Below, piece after piece: positions 34,511 to 46,282 of a stretch of DNA of 64,000 nucleotides. Source of the stretch: Xanthoparmelia taractica (Eukaryota; Ascomycota; Lecanoromycetes; Lecanorales; Parmeliaceae); the NCBI GenBank assembly GCA_033085395.1, contig JANQBS010000211.1, positions 1 to 64,000 of the forward strand. Direction: 5' to 3'. The notes under the pieces are model-generated. The model was not told the origin of the DNA. It ran no database searches and saw only the letters and a list, made by a program, of their open reading frames with translations. How positions within the stretch are numbered: position 1 is the stretch's first letter; every line of letters begins with the position of its first letter. The position numbers were made by a program, and so were the translations under genes.

Positions 34511-35185
34511 TCAGTCAGCAAAGATTCCAATTTCCCGCTGCGCCCTCCTTTCGTCATCCGTGAGACCAAGCTTTAGAAGCGCGACCTTTTTCCCAATGTC
34601 ATCAGCGAAGCGTTTCTGGTCTTGCGTCTTGACGGGACTGGTTGGCAAAGGTGGTGATAAAGGAAGAGTGACCTTGTTTCCAATATTATCAGCAATGCGC
34701 TGATCGTCTTTTATCGTGGGTGGACTGGTTGACGAAGGCGGTGGTAAAGTTGGGGGTGGAGGCTGGGGCTGATCCTGCTGATCATGCTGACAGTCTTTGC
34801 CATCCAAAGCCTCTCCGTGTATGCCATTCCGACAAAACAGACAAGTCTCAAACGGCTTGGGGGACAGCGGAGATAGCCAGCGCAAGATGCATGCAAAACA
34901 ACCCCATAAGCAAGCGAGATGGCCGCGCCATCGAAGGACAAACCTTGTAGCCCAGAGCAAGAGGAATATCCACCAGACAATTTCATTGCGCCAGTCTGAA
35001 AGTACACTTATCTTATGCAAGGTCCAGTCGGCGGGAAAGAGGACCCCTGCGATAGTTCCAACGGCCAAAGAGAGCGCTTGCATAAGCGCAAAGTATGCTA
35101 TGCCGCTGAGGACAAGATCCATAAGTGGCTCAGGCATCGCCGCCATACTTACTTGGATAGCTTGCTTGAATGGGACGACGTTCAT
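34511..35185 (-). CDS. small membrane protein of unknown function
   Basis: An uninterrupted minus-strand frame of 224 aa starts at ATG 35185. The N-terminal half has two or three likely membrane helices: about residues 23-48 (LVLSGIAYFALMQALSLAVG), 68-85 (IVWWIFLLLWATRFVL) and possibly 90-103, a Cys/Trp-rich segment. The C-terminal half is hydrophilic. It has a Gln/Pro-rich run and two imperfect copies of a short motif, DQRIADNIGNKVTL and DQKRFADDIGKKVAL, so the tail looks internally duplicated. I recognise no family. A single long frame with sensible topology argues for a real gene, but no homologue comes to mind. Confidence 0.5.
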   Translation of the reverse strand: MNVVPFKQAIQVSMAAMPEPLMDLVLSGIAYFALMQALSLAVGTIAGVLFPADWTLHKISVLSDWRNEIVWWIFLLLWATRFVLRWRGHLACLWGCFACILRWLSPLSPKPFETCLFCRNGIHGEALDGKDCQHDQQDQPQPPPPTLPPPSSTSPPTIKDDQRIADNIGNKVTLPLSPPLPTSPVKTQDQKRFADDIGKKVALLKLGLTDDERRAQREIGIFAD

Positions 35186-36542
35186 CACCGTAGTGATGAG
35201 GATTAAGCGTGGTGGGAAGGAAGTCGCCGATGTTTTGGAGGTATTGGCCGAGAAAGCTTAATGCTCGGTGCCATGATGCTTATATAGAGGTATGATTGTC
35301 CGGCTGAAGTTCACAAACAAAGACACACCGCGATGCTGGAAATTGGCTGCGTGTTAGTATGTGTTATTGCACATCTGGTCTGAAAGCTTGACAGAGCAAG
35401 CAATTTCCTTTGTTGTGGGATGTGTTATCAAACCTTGTGAACAATGTTTTTCTAACTTCTTCCTTCAATCACTGTCCTTTCCCCGTCATTCGTAAGGACA
35501 AACAAGAGGGGCAGCACCGTGAGCCCTATGCTTCGGATTATCTTCATTTTCATGGTAGTATTTGGCTCCCGGCGGCTTTGGAACTCCTGATGTGAAACGT
35601 CTAATTGAGCACGTCACTGATAAACTGCGGGTTTCATTGATGGTGTCCAGAGAATATGGGACACAGATGTGAGTAGCAGCAAATGTGCAGCAAGCTGGGA
35701 GCATGTTTTGCTTAGATGAGCAGACGATTATAACTGTAGAAGAGGTACCACATCATCTACCTTATTGCTGCTCCATTTCTAAGGCAGCATGCTCGAATTT
35801 GACAATGGCCCTGTCCACCCCCCAGCTATGTTCAATTCTCGAAGGTAATAATCCATCGGTAGCCGACCCATGACCCGGACCTACAGCCAGCTTATTTGTA
35901 CTCGCGGAGGTACAAGCGGGGGTCAGACCAGAAGATGGCGGCGTCTTACACCAACAACATGACCGCAGCAACCACTCCCGCCGCTTTCTTGGCGTTTCCG
36001 AAGCTCTTACCTCTTTAGGCAAATATTGCCGCATTTGGCAATGCCATGTCGTCGCCCTTCACCACCGATTACATAAATTGTGTCACCAGCATGAGCACGT
36101 CCTGATGGTAAGGTGGCTTTGTAAGCTGTCTAAGTACGTAAGTTCTTACGGAAGCATGGCAGCTTGGCACGATCGCCAAGAGAGTACCTGCAACGGGCAA
36201 TAAGGTATCTTCGAGGCAAAGACGCTGTTTTGAGCATGTGCAGAGACTTTTGCTACACAGCTTTGGACGCTGTCATCTTCTTGCTGTTTTTGTGGACGAT
36301 TCTCGCCAATGCCGAATGGCACATTTATGAACAGAAATAGCTTCGACAAGGCTTCTGCCAAGTCACCGAGACACCGGACATGATGCTGGTTGTGACAAAG
36401 CAGGTCAGCTAATCAGCATACGTATTCTCATTGCTCGGGTTCAATTAATTTTTATATCTACCCCAACGCCATACGAATTCTTCCTCAGTCCTCAAACAGC
36501 TCCAATTGAGAATTAGGCCTTACTTACGTCCATACAATTGCC
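35186..36542. other. intergenic, no supported gene
   Basis: Frames are short and without motifs on both strands. The last 150 bp are the presumed promoter of the MDR oxidoreductase gene. Confidence 0.45.
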
Positions 36543-37553
36543 ATGGAAACACCATCCACCATCCCAACCAACATGAAAGCCCTCATCTTCGAACCCCCAA
36601 CCAACACCCTCACCATCCACCCTTCCCGCCCCCTTCCCACCCCCTCCCCCACCAAACCCGACCACCTAATCCACGTCAAAACCACCGCTCTCTGCGCCCG
36701 CGAACTCGCCTGGCCCACCGAATACCCCGACGCAATCTACGCCGAAAACCCCGAAAAACTCCTGACTCCCGGCTATGACCTCGCCGGCACCGTCGTCACC
36801 GCTCCCCCATCTTCCCCCTTTCACCCCGGCGACGAAATCTTCGCGCGCACGCTCCCGTCCCGGGCGGGCAATTGTCGCGAGTACAGTATCGCGCGGACGG
36901 GGGAGATGGCGCTGAAGCCAAGGACGTTAAGTTGGGCGGAAGCGGCGACGGTGCCGTTGTCGGCAATTACGGCGTGGCAGGCTTTGTTTGAGCATGCTGG
37001 TGTGGGCAGGCTGCATGATGCGAGTTTGACCGGGAAGAGAGTCCTTATTGTTGCGGCGGCGGGAGGGGTAGGCGTTTGGCTTGTGCAGTTGGCTAGGGTC
37101 GCGGGGTTGAAGGTTGTGGCGCAAGTGGGGAGTGCGGAGAACGACGCGTTCGTGAGAGAGTTGGGCGCGGCGGAGACTGTGAATTATAAGGTTGAGAGCT
37201 TGAAGGCGTGGGCTGACAGGGAGGGGCCGGTGGATATCGTGGTTGATTGTTCGGGAGGGAAGACGTTGGAGGATGCGTGGTTTTGTGTTAAGGATGGGGG
37301 GTTTTTGATTAGTATTGTCGAGCCGCCAGAGGGGAGGAGGCCTGAGGGGCTGAAGGAGAGGGTGATAAAGAATAATTTCTTCATTATGAAACCGAACGGT
37401 GAGCAGCTGGCGGAGATATCGAGACTGCTGGATCAGGGGCAGTGCAAGCCGGTGGTGGATAGTGTTTGGGATTTCGAGGACTATGAGAAGGCGTTTGAAA
37501 GGTTAAATGGGGGGCATGCTAGGGGAAAGGTGGTGATTAAGGTCACCGAGTAG
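36543..37553 (+). CDS. MDR-family alcohol dehydrogenase / quinone oxidoreductase-like protein
   Basis: One intronless frame of 336 aa. It has a GroES-like N-terminal domain (LLTPGYDLAGTVV, then FHPGDEIFAR) and a Rossmann domain with the nucleotide-binding turn VAAAGGVGVWLVQLAR at about residues 168-183. VDIVVDCSGGKTL follows, and the protein ends in the usual ARGKVVIKV. The structural and catalytic zinc cysteine clusters of classical ADHs are missing, which places it in the zinc-free, NADPH-dependent quinone/enone reductase branch. Substrate unknown. The in-frame Met at residue 11 (MKALIF, 36573) is the more typical start for the family. The first third is strikingly C-rich in codon third positions and the rest G-rich, a compositional flip inside the gene. 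Confidence 0.9.
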   Translation: METPSTIPTNMKALIFEPPTNTLTIHPSRPLPTPSPTKPDHLIHVKTTALCARELAWPTEYPDAIYAENPEKLLTPGYDLAGTVVTAPPSSPFHPGDEIFARTLPSRAGNCREYSIARTGEMALKPRTLSWAEAATVPLSAITAWQALFEHAGVGRLHDASLTGKRVLIVAAAGGVGVWLVQLARVAGLKVVAQVGSAENDAFVRELGAAETVNYKVESLKAWADREGPVDIVVDCSGGKTLEDAWFCVKDGGFLISIVEPPEGRRPEGLKERVIKNNFFIMKPNGEQLAEISRLLDQGQCKPVVDSVWDFEDYEKAFERLNGGHARGKVVIKVTE

Positions 37554-38550
37554 GCAATTCATGAGTGAGAACTTCGTTGGTCTCAGTTCTTTAGGATAGA
37601 TTCAGACCTCTCCGCTCCATAACATGAACTTCATATACTTGACATTCTTGACCAGCAAATCATGATAGCTTGATTTAAAGCGTTTCATTGCCTTCTCTTT
37701 GATAGTACCACACAGCGGCTCAGAGATGCAGAAGAGAACACGAAAGACTACCGTTCTGACATCATGGATTCTCTCCAATGACTCATAGAACGTGGTATTC
37801 CAGCAAATACAAAGGCCTGGAGTTGTGGAAGCTCCATCCCCCTAATGGAAAGCTGTGGGTGCAGGCAGCCATCAAGCTGTTGGATTGCTGAATGCGGGGG
37901 CCCAGACGGCTGCAACGAAGTATACCGGTAAGACAGCTCTAAGGACAGCTGCCAGCCTAGGAAACTCCACGGCGGTGGAATAATTTCATACACCGCGAGC
38001 TCGAATACCCATCAATAATTCTATCAATCTTTTCAAATATCGCTCGGTCGGGAATTTTAGCGCGATCAAAAGCCAGCACATCGCCGCACTGGACATTGGG
38101 ATCAAGCGGCACAACTTTCTCGCACTTCGAGCGCGAGAGACTAAGGCGAACAGGGGCCAGGGCCCATCAAGACAAAACTCACCAGAGGAGAGAAATGACT
38201 TTCCGAAGATTGCGTGATGTCTGTTGGCATTCGGCAAACGTTGACTGCTCGTGACAACAGGGTCTTTTCCCCAAGGTAAAAGATAGAGCTCATGGGTGCG
38301 GTGGGAGGGAGAACCTGGTGAATCAGGTTTGCAATTGGTGTTCGACTGCAGAACGCGGACTGTACGCGGCATGTCTGGCTAATTTTACAGCAAGCATTGG
38401 AAGAGCTTGTCTTGAGAGTTGGAAGCCGAATTATCAAAGGACGTGATTGACTAGGTGTAAGATAATGGAGACCTAAAAGGGTATCGTGTGAGGAAAGTCC
38501 CAGGGAGATCCTGCCGACGCCAAGCAATGCCGGATTCTTGTGTGATGGTT
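37554..38550. other. 3' intergenic between convergent genes
   Basis: No supported gene. Minus-strand frames at about 37748-37993 and 37986-38372 carry no motif. Confidence 0.4.
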
Positions 38551-40300
38551 TCAATGTACTGCTTTGACATGCCTGCGGTAGTGAAAAGTATCGTCCAGCA
38601 TCTCCTCTGTGATACCAAAGCCTGATCCAGAATGATCATCTCCATCTCCATAGGCTGACACTTCGACCGTCGAGTGCGAGATCTTGATAGGCGATAAATC
38701 GAGCGAATTTCCTTCGTCAAACATATCCTCTGCGCCCGTCTCAAGGGAAATTGCTGCCCCTTCGGGAGATATCGCCTCTGCAATCATCTCACCATCGGAC
38801 GATATGCGGGCTGTAGCGTACTGATGGGCCGAGCTAAGCATTAGGTTAAAGTTATCGTTGCTCAAGTTTTCAAGCCAGCTAGCTTCAAGCCTGCCGCCAG
38901 TCCGTGGCAGAGGAAGTATCAAGATTCTAGGTGCATGCCAAGTAGTCTTCCACAAATGAATTGCTGGCTCAGGAATCGCACAATGGATCAAAAGTAGGTC
39001 AGGTTGTGAAGGATGCCATGTGATCTGCTTGACGGGCGAGTGATGGATCAGGACATCAACCACCGTACCAGTACTCAGCGACCATATCCAGACCGTGGTT
39101 GGTATGAAGTCATTTCTTGTCGCCACCATAGTTCCCTCGCTGTTGAATGCTATCACAGAGACCCCGTGTGTTGAATTGCTCGATTTGCCAAGGGATAATG
39201 AAGTTGGCGGACTCGCTGGCTGCGGAGCGGCGACATAGCTCCTCGCTTTCACGGTATCGACTTGTTCCTCCCAGACACCAGCTTTGGGCAATGCTATCGT
39301 AGCTGGGTGATGGAAACTTGCTATAGGCGAAAACTATTCTTAAGTCAGCAAGCTTTAAACACCGTGACATCGATGGAAAGACTTGCGTTGTTCTTGCTGA
39401 ATACAACAACACCACCGTTGTTATCTCCAATTGCCAACGTTCCGGTAGATGAGTTCCAATGCATACATTTGACTCCCAAGCTTATGTCAATATTGTTCAC
39501 AGTATGCGAGATAGTCTTGTATAGGTGTCCATCCGCAGTAAAGATCAGCACCTTGTAGCCACTACTTGCAGTATCTGTTATAGCAAGCCAATTACCATCA
39601 GGGTTCCAAGCCAACTCCTGAGCATCAATTGTAGGCATTTCCACACTTTTGACCAATTCATGACTTCCGGGTTGAAGCAGCATAAGAGTATCTTGCGCAG
39701 CCGGCCTGGTCAGAATTGCCAGATGGCCCGTCCTTGGTCTATGGTGGTAGCACTTCACCAAGTGTTTTGGGTCCCGGACTTCGACGCCCCGGCTGGTGAG
39801 AAGAGACCATAATGTAAGCTTAACACCATAATCCGAGAAAACCACAATCTCATCCTCTGTGTGTCCGAAAGCCACCTCTGCGATTCTTCCAAGATTTCCA
39901 GCAGCTTTGTCGATGGTTGCATGCCATGTCGGATCTCTAATGTCATATATACGGACAGTATCGTCGTCTGCAAGTAATATCCGCCCTGGGTGCTCAGAAT
40001 GTCCGTTCCTTTGCTCTTTCGTTGCATCTCTTGTGAGGTCACTGATTCTGTACCATCGGAGATGACGGCACCTGAGGACGAAATCCTGAGGCAGAGGAAA
40101 CTTTCGAACTACTTTGTGGTTATGTGAAGAGGATATGATCAGGCGGGACTGTTGGAGTGTTGCGATGAGGCCACCATCAGGAGACACAAGGGAATGCTGA
40201 GCTATCTGGCGTTAGCATTGCGGTATCCAAGGTTGACAAGGTTCAGACTTACACGAGGGACAAGTCTGATTTGCCATTGTACATATTGGACGAGAGCCAT
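38551..40300 (-). CDS. wdr8: WD40 protein of the WDR8/WRAP73 family
   Basis: Exons read on the minus strand (40300-40253, 40205-39387, 39333-38551) give 549 aa. The sequence follows WDR8/WRAP73: an early VSPDGGLIATLQQSRLII, then ILLADDDTVRIYDI and TIDAQELAWNPDGNWLAITD. A long last exon has the conserved SPPTSLSLGKSS, then GVSVIAFNSEGTMVATRND, then PTTVWIWSLST and ITWHPSQPDLLLIHC. The C-terminus ends with EEMLDDTF and a basic tail. WDR8 acts with SSX2IP/Msd1-type partners at spindle poles and microtubule-organising centres. The second intron (39386-39334, 53 nt) has a GC donor, GCAAGT. The first exon, 16 codons, is less certain: the first intron is only 47 nt, and the predicted N-terminus does not look like the usual one. 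Confidence 0.85.
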
Positions 40301-41111
40301 GCAAGAGTTGCGGGGGAGTACGGAGTAAACAATGAGATGTACCGGGGTTCAACCGACGCGTTGACCTAATGCGCATTAGTGGTAGTAGTACTTGTATCTT
40401 ACTATAACAATGGCTTTTTTATTCTAGTGAGATGATAGAACCCTCCCAAAGCCACCCTCTTACTCTTATTGCTGTGCCTCTCCGTACAGTCTGTGCTCAT
40501 CAAGAAATCTAACCAAATTTGACGAAGATAGACCCGATCAAAGCGGCCACTATGGAAATCAGGGTCCCGGACAGAAGCTTGATCCGCTATCATCTTGGCA
40601 TATTCGTCTCCAAGTCCTCTAGTATCTAATCCATTAATGCGTAACCTCCCTGGCATTCCTACTACCCACTGTGCTAATAGTGCTATTACAAAGAAACTGA
40701 ATCTTCCTTGGAAGGAGCCCCAGCTATACGTATAGAAGGTGTGAAGGATGTGTGAAGGATCTACTATCAAATGGCAACGGCCGAAGTCATGCTCGTGCAA
40801 TTTCTAACTCTTGCGAAGAGCCGTGCCTAAAGTTAGTAGACTTCTGCGTGGAAAGACCGAGCGAGGGAGTTTTAGGATTATTCAGCCCCTCGCGTTTCTC
40901 ACTTTATGTCGGACTAAGATTGATCTGGACGCAGATTTTCTGAACTTTCTGTGGCCTTTGTGGGTTGGTCGCCCGTCGACTGTCATGCCTTGCTGCTTGA
41001 TACATTCCAAGACTCCAGTAGCTCGGCGGCTATTAATAGTGGTCCTTCTTGCATATCTCATAGCTGGGCTGTCTTGTCCGACCACCTAGAGGATGAAGTA
41101 TTATAATCTCG
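40301..41111. other. intergenic, no supported gene
   Basis: This lies between the WDR8 5' end and the P450 pseudogene, transcribed divergently. No coding motif was found. Confidence 0.4.
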
Positions 41112-43287
41112 ATGCATATAAGAATCCCAGAGTTGTTTCTTCCAAGCAACATGGGCCCCTTTCTGGTCCAATGGTTTCTATTTTTTGTTTTCGTTGCTTT
41201 ACTTGCTCTATACGCACTCTACAAAAATTGGACAGATCCTCTTGCACCGATTCCAACAATTCACTGGTCAGCACCATTCTCTCGCAGCTATTTCATATGG
41301 CAATCCTATCAAAATAGAAGGCGCTATGCCCACTACGATACCCACGTGAAGCATGATGGCGAGATCCTGCCGATCATTCGGGTGGCTCCAAATGAGATTT
41401 CAATCATGACGATCCAGGGTATCAGAACAGTATATGACGGCGGATTTGACAGGACGTCACATTATACTGCGTTCTAGAATTTTGGGTGACCTTACCACGC
41501 CCTCTCCGCATTATCGAATCACAGCAGATGATATTCTGACGTACGTGATCCCCAACAGCATACTAAACATGTTCTCGTTCATTCCTCGCTCCACCCGCCT
41601 CGCTCGTAAATGGATATTTGGCCCCGTCTACTCCCACTCATCGAGTCACAGCCCGCGCGTGCAACATATCCTTAAAATGCGAACCGCAAAGCTCAACCGG
41701 TTCCCATCAAATCAAGTAACCGTCGGCCCCAGAGGAGTATCTGGCCATCTGATCCCTCGCAACTTCCTGCGCCCCTTAGGAGCCGACATCTTCAACGCAT
41801 TCGCCTTCTCTGACGCTGAAGGGACGAGCTTTCTGGAGAGATTGCAAGCGGGCGCTAACACCATGGAGGAACTTGGTATGGATATCTGGGAGCTCTGGCA
41901 CGATGATAAGCGCGATTCATTCTTCTTTTTCGAGAGTCAACCCGAACTCAAAAAATTCACCGATTTCTTTGCACCCCATGGACGAGACATCCACTTGCGA
42001 TTTGAGGCTTGGGTTGTGTCTGTCATGAAACAGTATGAAGCCCGCGTTTCCTTGCGTTCAAAGGTGAAAAACAAGGAAATAGAGTGTGCGGAATAGGGCG
42101 TCTGCTGGCGCCTTCTGACGCATAAGAGCCCAATCACCAAGCAGCCCCTGTCCTGGAATGAGCGTGCGAGTGAGATCATGGATCACATCGGTGCGCCTGG
42201 CTTTCTTCGCTATACGATTTCTTCGCCATCCATTGACACCAGGCCCATCTCCCACTGCCTAAACCAAATGCATCAGCTAAGAGTGTCCCCATTATAACAT
42301 AGGAGCCGGTCATGACCCTGTCCCTTGTACGCTCGAACTCTTGATGCAGAAATTAACCCACCATCCCGAGCACTAGACCCGCCTGCGCAGCGAACTACGC
42401 TCCCACCTCCCTCGCGACACTGATACTAGAACCTACAGCCAAATCGACAGTCTGCCGTTCCTCAACGCGTTGATACTGAAAGCGTTGCGTGTGCAAGTCT
42501 CCCCTCCCAAAGGAAACCTCTTTCCAGAACAGTATCCGCAAGCTATTCACAGTCAAGACCAGAGACACCTATCCATTTTAGTTACCTCCAGCTTTCACTC
42601 ATCATAAGCCACGCCTCTACCGTGCTTGTACTCTTTCAATTCCTTCTCTCTTTTTCTCTTCTGCCACGATCGCTAACATCATCCCTTTTCCCTCTCAGCG
42701 TCAAAACAATAGAAACGTACCAACCCCGCCTTGTCCCCGCAGGCGGCTGTACAATCGAAGGCTACTACCTCCCCGAACGCACCGTGGTATCGACGCAGCC
42801 GCACCTGATGAACCATCACCCTGCCATCTTCCCGGCACCGGAGAAGTTTGATCCCGACCGTTGGTATGTGTCGCTACATCTGCCCACTCTCCCTCTAATA
42901 CGCTGCTCTCTACATGCGACTTTTGGAATAGAAAATTGACGGTACGATCTTTTATCCAGGCTCTTCGACAAACGAGAAGACTACCTAAAACTGCACAAGC
43001 ATCTATTCACCTTCTCCGCGGGCCGAGGAGTTGTAGAGGCAGGGAACTGGCCATGGCTAGTAAGCAACACCTTTCCGCAATCCCTACCTCCCAAAAAAAA
43101 AGCGCTTTATCTAGAGATGATTCTAGCTACTGACAATATACGCTGCGCTATCTCAGTGATGAGAACGACACTGGTGGATATATACATGGAATTCTCCACC
43201 ATGTTGGTGCCTGAAGCGGACAAGTTGTGGAGAAGCGGCGATGAGGCGTATAAGGCTGAGTTTTATTTTAAGAGGGTGGAGTGGTAG
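41112..43287 (+). pseudogene. cytochrome P450 pseudogene
   Basis: Most of a fungal P450 can be followed: a membrane anchor (WFLFFVFVALLALYAL), IRVAPNEISI and RTVYDGGFDRTS, then NMFSFIPRS and GADIFNAFAFSDAEGTSFLE. After that come LTHKSPITKQPLSW, the I-helix AGHDPVPCTLELL, the K-helix region YSQIDSLPFLNALILKALRV, CTIEGYYLPERTVV, PEKFDPDRW and the haem loop. Defects: TAG at 41475-41477, 42094-42096 and 42374-42376, all inside conserved stretches, and a 1-nt loss near 43020-43024 just before PRSCRGRE, the loop with the haem-ligand Cys. The intron positions (for example 42191-42302) still look normal, so decay is fairly recent. At least the third stop (EH-TAG-TRLR) is compatible with CAG to TAG. 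Start 41112 or the in-frame Met at 41151. Confidence 0.85.
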
Positions 43288-44289
43288 CGGTAGCTACAAG
43301 GGCTCTGTCTTGAGCTAGCGAGGAAGTTTCGTTTGTTGCGTTGGGATGGATGGATGGGTGGATGCTTCGAGGGGAAAGTAGTGGACGGACGGGGCGGAGT
43401 GGGGTATAAAACAAGACATTCTTGACAGATAGAGCGCAAGTAGCACTCATATATGAATTATTTTAAGATTTGGCGCTCATTTATTCATTCATTTATTTGA
43501 GGAGGTTTTGGGGGGGGCGCCAAAACATGTGCTAGGACTACTACGAGGGAGCCGGAGTGCGGAGGGGAGGGGGGAAGGTGGAAGGGGAACGCTGAAGGCA
43601 TGTCCGTTGCCTTGCCTTGCATTGGAAATATCTATCCGCTGGTACACTATACCGGATGCCGGGAGTGTGAGGCAAAGCGCGCAGAAGATTTCGGGGAACA
43701 GGGGGAAGAAGGAGGGAAAAGGGGAAGAGGGGGGTATGAGTAAGGTAAGGTAAGGTAGGCCAGCCGCTGGATTTGGGGTTATATACGTACGTTTTTTGTG
43801 GTGAAATTTACTGTTTGTTCTATTCGTTGATCAGTGAGAAAAGGAAAGGAAAGGAAGAGAAGGGAAGGGAGGGTTACAGTGCAATTTACTCGCAGCCATT
43901 TGCCTCGGTGAGAGAAAAAAAAGCAAGGTCTTGATTTGAACATGGATAAGGAAAAATAGTCAGGTGAAATGCTATGAGTATTATATTGCCATTCTTTACA
44001 ACGGGCTTCGATAAGCATTACGAGAGCCGACGGTTTCAATCAGTGGGCCGATGGTAGGTTGGGGTGACTGGTGTGCTTCTGTTGATGAAGATTCGAATTA
44101 AGCAAGGCTAACCATCTCGTATCGCATGGTATTATGGCTCTTGGCGTCATCAGGTCCTCCCAGTGTCTCACTGTTAAACAATGTAGGTCGCTGAAACCCA
44201 AAAATGCTTTCATATTTATTGGTGCGTTCGAAGACAACAGATGAGATGATGGATAGCGAATTTCATAAATCTAACCTCTAAACGCCCAA
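43288..44289. other. intergenic, polypurine/G-rich
   Basis: No gene. The plus strand is unusually G/A-rich at about 43500-43580, 43690-43740 and 43833-43875, with several G runs of 4-8. A TAAGG repeat of three to four units lies at about 43741-43757. Confidence 0.6.
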
Positions 44290-46282
44290 TCAGTAGCCAG
44301 CAGGTTGTATTTCTTCCGGAAACACAGGTTTGTCTAGGTTTGATATACAAGCTTGCTTCCAATTTCTGGGCGTGAAGCCGTCAACAATGGCCTTGAAAGC
44401 CTCCTGTAGAAGTTTAGTGGCCGCAGTAGACTCGCATGCATAGATGCACGTACCAATGTGCAAAAGCTCTCGTCACCATCAAGGTGCTTCCCAGGCAATT
44501 TACAGCCAGGAACTACGAGTGGTCTGTCGTTGTACCGTATACGAACGTAATGGCCTCTCAGCTTCTCCCGCTCAGTGGCACTAAGCTCATCTGTGGCCTT
44601 CCGTGCTATGCCTTCAGTAGCTATCTTGGTCTTTCCTCCAGAACCAAACAAAGTGCTAAGTGCGCCTTGCTTCTGCTTATATACGGCGACGGCAGTAGCT
44701 GGTCTATCAAGCTTGTCTCCATCGATGGATTCCCTATTAGCTCCTGATTCCCTGAAAAGCTCAAAAGCCAGATGGCTGGTGTAAGGTGGCCACTTCTCGC
44801 CTTCGAAGCATCCCAGGCTAACCAGTAGCGCCGCCAAAGAAGTATCGTGGCAGCCGCTCAGGCCGAATCGGAGGTCTTTCTCTCCACCTCTTCCGGCGCC
44901 CTGGGAGCTAGTTTCTCCGCCGATCTCGAGAAGACCGTCATTGCCGCTTTTTTCCACACTGCCTACCATGCGTGATACAATGTCGCCGGCAAGAGCACCT
45001 ATGCCGACCTGCCGATATTCATTACTTTCCGAGTAGCCGGAAAACCATTCTTCGACACTAATTTTCTCGATAATGTCACGGCCTTTAGGGTCGTAAAAGG
45101 GTGAAGGCAAGCGTGTGGCAGGCCCATGAGCTAATGTCGAATTGATAGTGTCCATGATCCCTGAGAGCCGAGGGTGGGAATCGACTTTGACTCGGGTATT
45201 ATCCGGCATCCATTTTCCGATTAGACTGTTAAGATAATCCATCTCTTGCGAGTCATTCCCTGTCAAGTATGAGTCACAACCGTAGCATTAAAGAAGCTCT
45301 TGTGCCTACATCTATCAGCCGTCCGCTGTGCGAACGCCCTTGATAATTGACTGAACCTGCGACAGCTCGATTCATTCGGGTAAAGCGTTTCATCTTGGGG
45401 TGTACGAGTAATTATAGTAGGCGGCGGAAAAGATGCTGTTCTTGCTGACAGAGGGTACATTCCCCAAAAGCTTTCTTGGACGCTCTCCAGAGCTCTCGGC
45501 ATAGGAGTCGCTCTTAAATAGATCATATCTACGTCGCTAATAATTTTAGGCATATACTTTAGCTGATCAACATAGAGATGTCGGAGTCGTTCGCCGAGAG
45601 CAAGAGTTGTCTCTCGGCCTGTGTCTGTCAGTTCTCCAAGGTTACTGCATGGTATAAGCGGGTTTTTGGATTCCTTTGTCTTTCGGAGATTCACCAGACA
45701 TTGTCTATCTCCCCACTTGGCCCAGCCGCCAGTATTGACGCATCATTGTCACCAAAGGTCTCCAAGCGCCTGCGCCATTGAAGCGTGTCCCAGGACGACC
45801 AATCCGTCTTAGTCATGGCAACGCTTGACAGTCTTTTGGCAGCATTGCAATAGGGCCAGTCTACCAGTATCGTTAGACTTCAAGTGCCTCTAGTGAAAGA
45901 ATGGAGGCATACGAGGAGGGAGCCCAGCCTGTATCGGACGTCATCACTTGGACCACCGACGTAAACATGGTGAATGACCCACATTCTGAAAGCGTGTAGA
46001 GACAGGACTTCTCTCGCCTGAGGATTTGTCTTAGAGTGTTCTGACGTTCGGCGAGAAGGAGATGGAGATGCAGTTACCGTGTCGGAGAAGCTGTGTATGA
46101 GGGCTGAAGTCAGTCAAGCCGTACGGGTCAAGGCGACTACTATCAGTACATGACCGGCAATTTCAATCCTCGCAGAAAGGGGGCAGACTCACAATTTGCA
46201 CTAACTGGAGCTTCAAGGTCTTAGGGTAGAGACGGTCCAACTCATCTCGAGTATAGGGCGGACGAGGCACGAGCGCCGTCAT
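44290..46282 (-). CDS. histidine acid phosphatase-family protein (eight exons)
   Basis: Exons read on the minus strand: 46282-46193, 46090-46078, 46017-45983, 45928-45913, 45860-45695, 45644-45310, 45259-44454 and 44403-44290; total 1,575 nt, 524 aa, with every junction in frame. The catalytic N-terminal motif RHGERSP (residues about 33-39) is assembled across a 13-nt microexon. After it come RFQNAGLPPHWPYCNAAKRL, NVCNLGELTDTG and DRWNDSQEMDYLN, then VDSHPRLSGIMDTINST. The second catalytic motif is GCHDTSLAALLVSLG. This is the branch-2 histidine phosphatase (acid phosphatase/phytase-like) layout shared with fungal mitochondrial/ACPL-type acid phosphatases. Both catalytic histidines and the His-Asp dyad are present, so it should be active. 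No secretory signal peptide is evident at the chosen start, which argues for an intracellular enzyme. Substrate unknown. Confidence 0.9.
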
